From an uncultured Eubacteriales bacterium (GTDB lineage: Bacteria; Bacillota; Clostridia; Oscillospirales; Acutalibacteraceae): a DNA stretch of 34,960 nt. Every line of letters begins with the position of its first letter. The first letter of the stretch is position 1. Positions 24,307 to 31,851 of this stretch are shown piece after piece. The stretch is from the NCBI GenBank assembly GCA_900316555.1, contig ONDL01000028.1, positions 1 through 34,960 of the forward strand. Direction: 5' to 3'. A program made the translations under genes and the position numbers. Under the pieces are notes generated by a model. The model ran no database searches. It was not told the origin of the DNA and was given only the letters and a program-made list of their open reading frames with translations.

Positions 24307-25734
24307 ATGAGAATTTTATACTGTGCATCTGAGGCCAATCCTTTCTGCGGCAGCGGCGGTCTCGCCGACGTAGCGGGCAGCCTTCCGCATACCCTTTGCA
24401 GAAAAGGTCAGGATTGCCGCATTGTTGTTCCGCTCTACGGAACCATTCCGCAGGATCTTAAGAACCAGCTGAACTTCATCACCAACTTCACCGTACCCGT
24501 TGCGTGGAGACATCAGTACTGCGGACTGTTCTGGGCTCGCTGGAACGACTGCACCTACTATTTCATCGACAATGAGTACTACTTCAAGCGCGGCACTCTC
24601 TACGGTCACTATGACGACGCCGAGAGATTTGCATTCTTCTCACGCGCGATCCTCGAGATGCTGCCCTATATCGACTTCCATCCCGATATCATTCACGCCA
24701 ACGACTGGCAGACCGCTCTCGTACCCGTATACTACTATCTGTTCTATTCGCACAGACCCTGGTATTACAACATCAAGAGCCTCTTCACCATCCACAACAT
24801 CCAGTATCAGGGTGAGTATGGTTGGGAAGTCAACACCGAGTGCGTAGGTATTCCCGCAAGCGAGTGCAATATCCTCGAGATGAACGGCAAGCTCAACATG
24901 ATGAAGGGCGCGATCGAGACCTCTACCCGTGTTTCGACCGTTTCGCCGAGCTATGCCGCTGAAATTAAGGATCCCTGGTACAGCTGGGGCCTGCATGACG
25001 AGCTCAATCTCCGTCACTACAAGCTCTGCGGTATCAAGAACGGTATCGACCTCGCGAGCTACGATCCCGCCACCGACTATCAGCTCTACTGCAACTACAC
25101 CAAGGAGGATATGAGCGGCAAGGGCGTCTGCAAGCAGAGACTTCAGGAAAGACTCTGCCTCGAGCAGCGCTGGCAGTCGCCTCTCGTAGGTATGGTTACC
25201 CGTCTTGTTGCCCACAAGGGTCTTGACCTCGTCAGAATGGGTCTTGAGGAGCTCATGAACACTGAGGATATGCAGTTTGTTATTCTCGGTTCGGGCGACA
25301 AGGAGTACGAGGACTTCTTCAACTATATGCAGGCAAAGTATCCCGGCAGACTCTGCTTCTGCCACGGCTTCGTACCCGAGCTTGCGAGAAAGATCTACTC
25401 CGGCGCCGATATCTTCCTGATGCCTTCCGCACAGGAGCCCTGCGGCCTTGCGCAGATGATCGCTCTCCGCTACGGCACGATCCCCGTAGTACGCGAGGTT
25501 GGCGGTCTTAAGGACTCCGTATTCGATTCCGCTGACGGCTACGGCAACGGCTTCACCTTCAAGAACTACTACACCGCTGACATGCAGCACGCTGTCCGCC
25601 GCGCTCTCTGGGGTATCCAGGACGATCAGGGCTGGCACCAGCTCATGTGGCGCGCGATGATGAGCGACAACAGCTGGGAGCGTTCGGCTCAGGACTACAT
25701 CAACGTCTACAGCGACACCCTCAACTGGAATTGA
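24307..25734 (+). CDS. glgA: Glycogen synthase GlgA (GT5)
   Basis: The 475-residue GT5 enzyme extends alpha-1,4-glucan chains using ADP-glucose. Visible motifs are SEANPFCGSGGLADVAGSLP at 8-27, HANDWQTALVPVY, FTIHNIQYQG, MVTRLVAHKGLDL, and the C-terminal nucleotide-sugar site AQEPCGLAQMIALRYGTIPVVREVGGLKD. At position 15, where the E. coli enzyme has the Lys of KTGGL that contacts the donor phosphate, this protein has Gly (GSGGL). I recall non-Lys versions in other clostridial GlgA sequences, so this probably marks a clade rather than inactivation. Ribosome binding site ATAGGAGGA precedes ATG 24307. It is the last gene of the operon and is followed by a strong terminator. Confidence 0.95.
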   Translation: MRILYCASEANPFCGSGGLADVAGSLPHTLCRKGQDCRIVVPLYGTIPQDLKNQLNFITNFTVPVAWRHQYCGLFWARWNDCTYYFIDNEYYFKRGTLYGHYDDAERFAFFSRAILEMLPYIDFHPDIIHANDWQTALVPVYYYLFYSHRPWYYNIKSLFTIHNIQYQGEYGWEVNTECVGIPASECNILEMNGKLNMMKGAIETSTRVSTVSPSYAAEIKDPWYSWGLHDELNLRHYKLCGIKNGIDLASYDPATDYQLYCNYTKEDMSGKGVCKQRLQERLCLEQRWQSPLVGMVTRLVAHKGLDLVRMGLEELMNTEDMQFVILGSGDKEYEDFFNYMQAKYPGRLCFCHGFVPELARKIYSGADIFLMPSAQEPCGLAQMIALRYGTIPVVREVGGLKDSVFDSADGYGNGFTFKNYYTADMQHAVRRALWGIQDDQGWHQLMWRAMMSDNSWERSAQDYINVYSDTLNWN

Positions 25735-25815
25735 TTTGTTGCCTGTATCGCGAATAGCGTATTTATATACGTTTTCGTCGGATACGCTGCAAGTTCAAGA
25801 TAATATTACAAAATC

Positions 25816-25855
25816 AGAGCATCTCTTTTCAGAACGGAAAGAGATGCTCTTTTTA
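25816..25855 (+). terminator. Rho-independent terminator of the glg operon
   Basis: AGAGCATCTCTTT (25816-25828) pairs perfectly with AAAGAGATGCTCT (25838-25850), followed by TTTTT. It lies about 80 bases after the glgA stop. Confidence 0.92.
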
Positions 25856-26003
25856 GATTTATGCAAGCTGTCATGATTAATAAAAAGTTCAGATATATTA
25901 CAGCATAATGACCAATTGTATGGTAAATATAAACAAAAACTACGTCATATATCAGTACATGATAACCAAGAGGCAGAAATGAAATTAAATTTTTAAATAA
26001 CTC

Positions 26004-26032
26004 TTGATTTTTTGTTTTCTATCTGCTAAGAT
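26004..26032 (+). promoter_or_regulatory. Sigma-A promoter of the CBM21 gene
   Basis: TTGATT (26004-26009), a 17-base spacer and TAAGAT (26027-26032). The predicted leader is about 80 bases and ends in an ACGGAGGG ribosome binding site. Confidence 0.6.
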
Positions 26033-26118
26033 AACTGAGCACTCGGGAAAACAACAAAAACCGTTCTCCCAAATTAAATAAATCCTCATTTTTAAACATT
26101 TTACGGAGGGAAACAATT

Positions 26119-26847
26119 ATGACAACTACACGTAAATCAACCAAAGCAGCGGCAATCGTTCTTACACTTACGATGCTGGTCGGTATGTTCTGCATCTTCG
26201 GCACAGCCACCACAAGCGCTGCGACCGACAGAGTAAGCCTTTATTCCTCAAGCGTCACCTTCTCCAAGTACGGTTCTTCCAACAGAGAAGTATTCATCAA
26301 GACAAACGACAACGCTGCTAACCAGGAAGTATACGTTCACTACTGCTACATGGACAACCAGCCCTGGCAGGACGCCAAAGCTGAGTATGTAACAACTCTT
26401 TCCGACGGTTCCAAGATCTGGAAGGCTAACTTCAGCAGCTTCAACACCAAGTATGCTATCAAGTACGTTGCAGACGGTCAGGAAATCTGGGATAACAACA
26501 ACGGCAAGGATTACACCTACGCTGATGTTTGCGGTACAGCTCCCGTAACTGTTGAGAGAACCGGCTACGCTTACTACAACATTCCCGTAAGAGCGGTTCT
26601 CCAGAACTACGCTTACAACAAGAACGTATTTGTAAGATACACCACCGACGGCTGGAAGTCCTTCAAGGATCAGAAGCTCACTTACTCTTCCACCAACGCC
26701 AACGGCACCGAGAACTGGACAACCACTGTCTATGACGCTACCAACAGCAACATCGAGTACGCTGTATGCTATCAGGTAAACGGCACAGAGTTCTGGGCTA
26801 ACAACTTCGGCGCAAACTACGACGGCACATATTACATTCATCGCTGA
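26119..26847 (+). CDS. Secreted tandem CBM21-like starch/glycogen-binding protein
   Basis: The 242-residue protein has a signal peptide (about 1-35, cleavage near TSAA) and two beta-sandwich modules at about 38-135 and 148-236. Each has the CBM21/CBM53-type pattern: V.VRYT.DGWKSF in the second (VYVHY with QPWQD in the first), then I.YAIKYVADGQEIWDNNNGKDY or IEYAVCYQVNGTEFWANNFGANY. In CBM21 domains the Trp and Asn residues of the WDNN loop bind alpha-glucan. No catalytic domain, dockerin or anchor is visible. Codons are strongly biased toward the preferred set, as in the GAPDH gene, suggesting high expression. The position directly after the glycogen operon and the amylase upstream suggest a role in holding starch outside the cell. 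Subfamily is by eye. Confidence 0.8.
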   Translation: MTTTRKSTKAAAIVLTLTMLVGMFCIFGTATTSAATDRVSLYSSSVTFSKYGSSNREVFIKTNDNAANQEVYVHYCYMDNQPWQDAKAEYVTTLSDGSKIWKANFSSFNTKYAIKYVADGQEIWDNNNGKDYTYADVCGTAPVTVERTGYAYYNIPVRAVLQNYAYNKNVFVRYTTDGWKSFKDQKLTYSSTNANGTENWTTTVYDATNSNIEYAVCYQVNGTEFWANNFGANYDGTYYIHR

Positions 26848-26865
26848 TTTATTACCCTAAAGCGA

Positions 26866-26899
26866 AAGCCGCAGTCATCGGACTGCGGCTTGTTTTTTA
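26866..26899 (+). terminator. Rho-independent terminator of the CBM21 gene
   Basis: AAGCCGCAGTC (26866-26876) pairs perfectly with GACTGCGGCTT (26881-26891), then TGTTTTTT. The T-run overlaps the end of the convergent XRE regulator gene. Confidence 0.9.
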
Positions 26900-27745
26900 T
26901 TTCTCTTTTTTGATCAGGGCGCAAATGCAGTAGTAAATCGGAATGGTGAAAAACACGATCCAGCCGAATGCCCAGCCGCCGCAGATTCCGAAATAGCCAA
27001 AGATGATGTAAGCGGCAACGGCGAGAACGGGGAAGGCGAAGTGCGAGGGGTTCTTCTTGAAAATTGCGTCGATGAGCGAGTAGTAAATCGGAATAGAGAA
27101 GAAGCAGATCCAGCTAAGCGCCCAGCCGAAGCAGAGTCCGCTGAAGCCCCATGCGAGGAATGCCGCCAACGCGATTGCCCAGAACGGAAATCTGGTCAGC
27201 ACCCTGTAGTGCGAGTTCGTCCGGTGAGCGTTTTTAATTTCATCATCGACCATGACGTGACCGTTTTCGTCGGTATAAACGCGGGTTTTGCCTTTTTCGT
27301 TAACATTGACTCCGTCCCAGCCGACGTGAACCTTGTCGCCGTGCTTCTCGTAGACGTTCACGCCGTCCTTGAATGAGATATGTACCTTGTCGCCGTCCTT
27401 GCTCTCGACGTGGATTCCTTTTTTAAATGAAACCTTGTCGTACTGTGTGTAGTTGGTGTCAGGGTCGGGCTCAAAGCTCCCGGTATTGCTTTCGTCAGTC
27501 TGCGGTTCGGGCTGAGGTTCGGGTTCGGGCTCAGCCTGAGTTTTTTTACCCGTCAGCATCTCGTCAAGGCTGACTCCGTAAATCTCCGCGAGGCGGATAA
27601 GGTTGTCGGTGTCGGGCGACGCTTCCGCGCGTTCCCATTTGGACACAGCCTGTCTGCTGACTCCGATTTTCTCGGCGAGCTCTTCCTGGCTGAGATTGTT
27701 TTCTTTCCTGTATTGCAATAGTCTGTTTGCGGTTTCGATGTTCAT
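26897..27745 (-). CDS. Membrane-anchored XRE-type transcriptional regulator
   Basis: The 282-residue protein starts with a Cro/CI helix-turn-helix (about 6-62; LSQEELAEKIGVSRQAVSKWE). A Glu/Pro-rich linker (70-98) and a repetitive beta-like stretch with GDKVH.SFKDGVNV and GDKVHVGWDGVNV (105-165) follow. The C-terminus holds two similar hydrophobic pairs (about 188-228 and 238-277), each ending FF.IPIYY, so about four membrane spans. A DNA-binding domain tied to the membrane suggests sensing of envelope or membrane state; the signal and targets are unknown. GAAGGAGG supports ATG 27745 over an upstream in-frame start. An inverted repeat, CCGCAAC-N5-GTTGCGG, lies upstream (27820-27838). Confidence 0.8.
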   Translation of the reverse strand: MNIETANRLLQYRKENNLSQEELAEKIGVSRQAVSKWERAEASPDTDNLIRLAEIYGVSLDEMLTGKKTQAEPEPEPQPEPQTDESNTGSFEPDPDTNYTQYDKVSFKKGIHVESKDGDKVHISFKDGVNVYEKHGDKVHVGWDGVNVNEKGKTRVYTDENGHVMVDDEIKNAHRTNSHYRVLTRFPFWAIALAAFLAWGFSGLCFGWALSWICFFSIPIYYSLIDAIFKKNPSHFAFPVLAVAAYIIFGYFGICGGWAFGWIVFFTIPIYYCICALIKKEK

Positions 27746-27771
27746 AAATCTACCTCCTTCGTTATGGCTAA

Positions 27772-27780
27772 ATTGTATCA
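27772..27780 (-). promoter_or_regulatory. Extended -10 promoter of the XRE regulator
   Basis: Minus-strand TGATACAAT (27772-27780) is an extended -10 element. The -35 position (TGGCGT at 27795-27800) is weak. Confidence 0.45.
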
Positions 27781-27819
27781 CGCAACCGCGAAAAACGCCA
27801 TACATTCCGCTTTACAATC

Positions 27820-27838
27820 CCGCAACTACGGGTTGCGG
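27820..27838. promoter_or_regulatory. Inverted repeat, possible operator of the XRE gene
   Basis: CCGCAAC (27820-27826) and GTTGCGG (27832-27838) form a perfect 7+7 dyad with a 5-base gap. A third CGCAAC sits at 27781-27786, next to the promoter. There is no T-run on either side, so a protein-binding site is more likely than a terminator. Confidence 0.4.
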
Positions 27839-27851
27839 AGCGATATTTTCG

Positions 27852-28274
27852 CTATTTTAAGCCATTTTTACGGCTATCCAGATAATCCTGCAATATAATC
27901 GTCGCGGCGACCTCGTCGACGACGTTCTTTCTTTTTTTGCCGCGGGTGTTGGTGGTGTTGAGGAAGTTGTGAGCCGTGACGGTGGTTCCGCGCTCGTCCT
28001 GCATGACGGTTTCAATACCCGTCAGCTCTCTGAGAGTTTCGGCGAAGGCTCTCGCGTTCTGAGCGCTTTCACCCTCGCTGCCGTCCATGTTCTTCGGCAG
28101 ACCGACAACTATCAGCTCCGCTTTGACATCTTTAGCCGCCTGAGCTACCTTGTTCGGCAGCGCCTTCTGAGATTTTTCAAATATTACTGTATAGGGCGAG
28201 GCCAAAAACTCTGTTTTATCGCATACCGCGATGCCTGTTCTCGCCTTTCCCAAATCAACCGACATGATAATCAT
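27852..28274 (-). CDS. ruvX: RuvX/YqgF Holliday junction resolvase-like nuclease
   Basis: The 140-residue RNase H-fold protein has the family motifs in order: MSVDLGKARTGIAV with Asp7, IVVGLPKNMDGSEG, a Glu in QDERGTTV and an acidic pair in NVVDEVAATIIL. These acidic residues form the metal site. Members take part in Holliday junction processing and in 16S rRNA 5' maturation. ATG 28274 is chosen because AAAGGA lies about 8 bases before it; an internal ATG nine bases later is the alternative. Length matches the usual 135-150 residues. It is divergent from spoIIE. Confidence 0.93.
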   Translation of the reverse strand: MIIMSVDLGKARTGIAVCDKTEFLASPYTVIFEKSQKALPNKVAQAAKDVKAELIVVGLPKNMDGSEGESAQNARAFAETLRELTGIETVMQDERGTTVTAHNFLNTTNTRGKKRKNVVDEVAATIILQDYLDSRKNGLK

Positions 28275-28362
28275 AAAGACAAATCCTTTCTTCCGTGTAG
28301 TTACATTATAATCCAAATCAGCCGAGGATACAAGAAAAGAAATGAAAAATTCTCATGCAAGC

Positions 28363-28396
28363 TGTGACAAAACCCATGCGGACAAATTGCTATAAT
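28363..28396 (+). promoter_or_regulatory. spoIIE promoter with 21-bp spacing and 0A-box-like site
   Basis: A perfect TATAAT (28391-28396) has its only good -35, GTGACA (28364-28369), at 21 bases. TGTGACAAA (28363-28371) reads TTTGTCACA on the other strand, matching the Spo0A box TTTGTCRAA at eight of nine positions. B. subtilis spoIIE is known to have a similarly long-spaced sigma-A promoter activated by Spo0A. Confidence 0.6.
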
Positions 28397-28427
28397 AAAG
28401 GCACAAAATCAAAAGGAAGTTGAAAGC

Positions 28428-30749
28428 ATGGAAAGCGCAAAATCGATTCGCCGCCACCGCGCGGCACAGGGTAATATTCTGAAATACGGAGTGCGTCAGG
28501 CGTTGTATTTCGGCTGCGGCGTGCTCACCTCGCGCGGCGCTGTCCTCGGAACCCTCGCTCCGTTTGGCGCGTCCTTTGCGGCGGCGGTGCCGGGAGAAGG
28601 GCTGATCGCTTCGCTGCTCGGCGCGACGATGGGATATATAATCCTCAGTCCCGCCGACAGCTTCCGCTACATCGCGGTGATGATCGCGATAGGCGGCGCG
28701 CGCTGGCTTTTCAGCGACCTCGGACGGGTCACGAAGAGCCGCCTGTTCGCGCCGCTCGCGGCGTTCATTCCGATTTTCGCGACAGGGATCGCTCTCCTGT
28801 TCAGCAGCGGCAGCACGCTCTCTGAATTTACGGGCTGTTTGCTCGAGGCACTCCTCGCGGCAGCGGCGGCGTACTTTATGTCGGTGTCCGTCCGTCTGGT
28901 GGGCGACAGGCGCTCGATCGCCGCCTGCACGGGGCAGGAGACCGCCTGCCTTGTGATGACGGGCTGCGTGCTGATCCTCTCGCTCGGAGGTTTGGCGGTT
29001 GAGGGCGTTTCTCTCGGCAGGATAATCGCGGTCGTCGCGGTGCTGCTCTGCGCGCGCTATGGCGGCGTTCAGGGCGGTGCGGTCAGCGGAGTCGCCACGG
29101 GTGCGGTGTTCAGTCTGGCAGATTTTCAGCAGGGCTTTCTCTGCGGCGCGTTCGCGTTCGGCGGACTGATGGCGGGGCTGTTTTCGGGCTTGCGAAAGGT
29201 CGGCTGCGCGGCTGTGTTCACCGTTACGAGCGTGATGATGAGCCTTGCCTTCGGCAGCGGCACGATTCCCGTGTCGGTAATGCTCGAGTGCGCGGTCGGC
29301 GCGGCGGTTTTCCTCTTTATCCCGAAGGACGTCGGGAACTTCATCACCCCGATATTTGTCCGTGAGCCGTCTGCAGCACTGGGCGATACGGTGAAGAAGA
29401 ACGTAATCATGCGGCTCGATTCCGCGGCGCGCGCGATAAAGAACGTCAAGGGCGACGTCGAGAACGTGTCCAAGCGGCTGGGCGAGATGTACTCCCCGAG
29501 CTTTGAGAACGTCTGCGAAAACGTGGCGGCTGACGTATGCTCGGGCTGCGGTCTGAGAATGTACTGCTACGAGCATGAGGGCGGCGTAACGCGCGACGAC
29601 TTCTTCCGCCTTGAGGAGATCCTATGCGAAAAGGGCAGGCTCGACGAAAACGACGTGGCGAACGGATTTGTCAAGAGCTGCTGCAAGAAGGGCGAGATCG
29701 CGGATTCCATGAGCAGCCACTACCGCCTTCTTGTCGCGGGCAGGGAAGCCGAGAGGAGGATCGCGGAGATCCGCGGCGCGGTCGCAGGTCAGTTCGCAGG
29801 CGTGAGCGATATCCTCGGCGACCTCAGCCGTGAGTTTGAGAGCGCTCTCCGCTGTGACGCCGAAGCCGAGGACAGGATAACCGAGGCTCTCGCTTCTCTC
29901 GGCGCGATTCCCGAGAGAGTGGTGTGCCTGATTTCGGACAACGGTAGAATGCGCGTTGAGCTTACCCTCAGCGGCAAGGGTGAGGTTATCCGCGAGGGAC
30001 AGCTCAGGCGCGAGGTTTCAAAATCCTGCGGCAGGCGGTTCGACCTGCCCACCCTGACCGAGAGCGGCGGCGTTATCCGCGCGGCGATGTGCGAGCTGCC
30101 CATGTACGACGTTGAGATCGGCTCCGACCAGCACATCGCTCAGGGCGGAAAGCTCTGCGGCGACTGCATCGACTACTTCAACGACGGAATGGGCAGGACA
30201 TACGCCCTCGTCTGCGACGGAATGGGAACGGGCGGCAGAGCGGCGGTTGACGGAAACATGGCGGTGTCCACAATGGGCAGGCTGCTCCGCGCGGGACTGT
30301 GCGCCGACAGCGCGCTGCAGATCGTCAACTCAGCGCTGATGATAAAGAGCGAGGACGAGAGCTTGTCAACCGTAGACCTTGCTTCGGTTGACCTGTACAG
30401 CGGCGAGCTTACGCTCAAAAAGGCAGGAGCAGCGATGACGTTTATCCGCCGCGGCGGCAGGGTGATAACGCGCGAAATGCCGTCGCTGCCCGCGGGAATA
30501 CTGAACAACATCAAATTTTCAACTGACACACTTAATCTTTCGGCAGGAGATATGGTAGTTATGGTTTCGGACGGCGTAGTTACAGGCGACGAAAAATGGC
30601 TCGAGCGGCTGATACGTACCTGGCACAAGGGCAGCGCTCAGGAGCTTGCGCAGGCGGTTGTTGAGGAGGCGATACGCCGCCGCGCGGAAATCAGGGACGA
30701 CGACATCACCGCCGTCGCCATGAGAGTCGTGGAAAACGAGGACAGATAA
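28428..30749 (+). CDS. spoIIE: Stage II sporulation protein E (SpoIIE phosphatase)
   Basis: The 773-residue protein has about ten membrane spans in residues 25-310, a central regulatory part (about 320-555, with a Cys-rich CSGCGLRMYCYEH patch) and a C-terminal PP2C-type phosphatase (about 560-770). CDGMGTGGRAA has metal ligand Asp597, and VMVSDGV supplies a second Asp. SpoIIE sits at the polar septum and dephosphorylates SpoIIAA to free sigma-F in the forespore. Its presence shows the lineage has or had sporulation. Ribosome binding site AAAGGAAG fits ATG 28428. No strong terminator on this strand follows; the hairpin at 30756-30780 has its U-tail on the other strand. Confidence 0.95.
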   Translation: MESAKSIRRHRAAQGNILKYGVRQALYFGCGVLTSRGAVLGTLAPFGASFAAAVPGEGLIASLLGATMGYIILSPADSFRYIAVMIAIGGARWLFSDLGRVTKSRLFAPLAAFIPIFATGIALLFSSGSTLSEFTGCLLEALLAAAAAYFMSVSVRLVGDRRSIAACTGQETACLVMTGCVLILSLGGLAVEGVSLGRIIAVVAVLLCARYGGVQGGAVSGVATGAVFSLADFQQGFLCGAFAFGGLMAGLFSGLRKVGCAAVFTVTSVMMSLAFGSGTIPVSVMLECAVGAAVFLFIPKDVGNFITPIFVREPSAALGDTVKKNVIMRLDSAARAIKNVKGDVENVSKRLGEMYSPSFENVCENVAADVCSGCGLRMYCYEHEGGVTRDDFFRLEEILCEKGRLDENDVANGFVKSCCKKGEIADSMSSHYRLLVAGREAERRIAEIRGAVAGQFAGVSDILGDLSREFESALRCDAEAEDRITEALASLGAIPERVVCLISDNGRMRVELTLSGKGEVIREGQLRREVSKSCGRRFDLPTLTESGGVIRAAMCELPMYDVEIGSDQHIAQGGKLCGDCIDYFNDGMGRTYALVCDGMGTGGRAAVDGNMAVSTMGRLLRAGLCADSALQIVNSALMIKSEDESLSTVDLASVDLYSGELTLKKAGAAMTFIRRGGRVITREMPSLPAGILNNIKFSTDTLNLSAGDMVVMVSDGVVTGDEKWLERLIRTWHKGSAQELAQAVVEEAIRRRAEIRDDDITAVAMRVVENEDR

Positions 30750-30780
30750 TAAAAAAAGGGTCGGCGTGTTGCCGACCCTT
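30750..30780 (-). terminator. Rho-independent terminator of cysK
   Basis: AAGGGTCGGC (30756-30765) pairs with GCCGACCCTT (30771-30780); the plus-strand A-run starting at 30750 is the U-tail for the minus strand. It may also stop spoIIE transcripts. Confidence 0.82.
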
Positions 30781-30799
30781 CGCTGTGTCAGATATTAAC

Positions 30800-31732
30800 T
30801 TATTCCTCAAAGAGGGGAGTGGAGAAATACCTCTCGGCGGTGTCGGGAAGTACGGTGACCACCGTCTTGCCGCGTCCGAGCTTCTTTGCGAGCTTGAGAG
30901 CCGCCGCGACATTCGTGCCGCCCGAGATACCGCACATCAGACCTTCCTCGCGCGCGAGACGCTTTGCGGTGTTGAGCGCTTCCTCGTCGGTGACGACGTA
31001 GATCTTGTCGTAGATATCGCGGTTGAGTATCTGCGGGATAATGCCGTCGCCGATGCCCATCTGCAGATGAGTTCCGATCGTGCCGCCCGCGAGAATAGCC
31101 GCGTTCTCGGGTTCGACAACCCAGATTTCAATATCGGGATTGTTCTCTCTGAGCACCTCGCCGATACCCGTGATCGTACCGCCGGTGCCGATGCCGGAGC
31201 AGAAGCCGTCGATTTTGCGGTCGCCGCAGTCTTTGAGAATCTCGAGCGCGGTGTAGTTCTTGTGCGCCATGACGTTGTTATAGTTCTCGAACTGCTGGGG
31301 GACAAAGACGTTCGGGTTCTTCGCCTTGAGCTTGAGGGCGGTTTGCAGGCATTCCTCGATGCACGCGCCGATGTCGCCCGCGTCGTGGATCAGCTTGACC
31401 TCCGCGCCGTAGTGGCGGATAAGCTTGCGGCGTTCCTCGCTGACGGAGTCGGGCATGACGATAATCGTGCGGTAGCCCTTGATAGCGCCGACGAGAGCGA
31501 GTCCGATGCCCTGATTGCCGCTTGTCGGCTCGACGATAATCGTGTTTTCGTTAATCAGCCCGTCCTTTTCCGCCTGCTCGATCATGTTGAGCGCGGTGCG
31601 GGTCTTGATTGAACCGCCCACATTGAGCGCCTCGAATTTGACGAGGATATCGGCGCTGTCCTTGTCGCACATTCTGTTGAGCTTGACAAGCGGAGTGCCG
31701 CCGACTGCCTCTAAAATGTTGTTGTAAATCAT
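30800..31732 (-). CDS. cysK: Cysteine synthase (O-acetylserine sulfhydrylase type)
   Basis: The 310-residue PLP enzyme makes cysteine from O-acetylserine and sulfide. GGSIKTRTA places the PLP-forming Lys43, EPTSGNQGIGLA (68-79) is the substrate loop and GIGTGGTITG (181-190) is the phosphate-binding loop. The SGNQG and SIKTR variants of the usual SGNTG and SVKDR are, as I recall, common in clostridial homologues; O-phosphoserine use cannot be excluded. Length is standard. An AGGTG site lies 8 bases before ATG 31732. It is a single gene with its own promoter and terminator. No T-box or S-box leader is visible. Confidence 0.92.
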   Translation of the reverse strand: MIYNNILEAVGGTPLVKLNRMCDKDSADILVKFEALNVGGSIKTRTALNMIEQAEKDGLINENTIIVEPTSGNQGIGLALVGAIKGYRTIIVMPDSVSEERRKLIRHYGAEVKLIHDAGDIGACIEECLQTALKLKAKNPNVFVPQQFENYNNVMAHKNYTALEILKDCGDRKIDGFCSGIGTGGTITGIGEVLRENNPDIEIWVVEPENAAILAGGTIGTHLQMGIGDGIIPQILNRDIYDKIYVVTDEEALNTAKRLAREEGLMCGISGGTNVAAALKLAKKLGRGKTVVTVLPDTAERYFSTPLFEE

Positions 31733-31764
31733 CTAATCACACCTGAATAATCATAATCTTATAT

Positions 31765-31793
31765 ATTATACACCCTTCTGGCGCAAAAGTAAA
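31765..31793 (-). promoter_or_regulatory. Sigma-A promoter of cysK
   Basis: Minus-strand TTTACT (31788-31793), a 17-base spacer and perfect TATAAT (31765-31770). Confidence 0.65.
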
Positions 31794-31812
31794 GCGCAAT
31801 GACGTTTTCGGC

Positions 31813-31841
31813 AAAAAAACCGACGGCAGAAGCGCCGTCGG
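31813..31841 (-). terminator. Rho-independent terminator of the serpin gene
   Basis: CCGACGGC (31820-31827) pairs with GCCGTCGG (31834-31841); the plus-strand A-run at 31813-31819 is the U-tail on the minus strand. Confidence 0.85.
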
Positions 31842-31851
31842 ATATGAGCAA

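Larger units (their letters stand above)
25735..26118 (+). other. 384-bp intergenic region glgA/CBM21 gene
   Basis: The region holds the glg terminator, about 145 bases of AT-rich DNA without recognisable features (25856-26003), then the promoter and 80-base leader of the CBM21 gene. No small ORF with a ribosome binding site was seen. Confidence 0.6.

Noticed and set aside
24307..25734. GlgA as another inactive enzyme of the operon
   Set aside because: Apart from Lys15 to Gly, all GT5 motifs are intact and similar changes seem common in clostridial GlgA, so inactivity is not supported.
27820..27838. Inverted repeat as the ruvX terminator
   Set aside because: There is no U-run on the minus strand after the stem, and it lies next to the XRE promoter, so an operator is more likely.
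28353..29576. Long open frame antisense to spoIIE (about 400 codons)
   Set aside because: It lies inside a clear SpoIIE coding region, has Arg/Ala/His-rich low-complexity translation, no ribosome binding site and no family motif. It is a by-product of GC-rich codon use.
31733..31812. T-box or other cysteine-sensing leader before cysK
   Set aside because: The distance from promoter to start is only about 25 bases, too short for a T-box or S-box.
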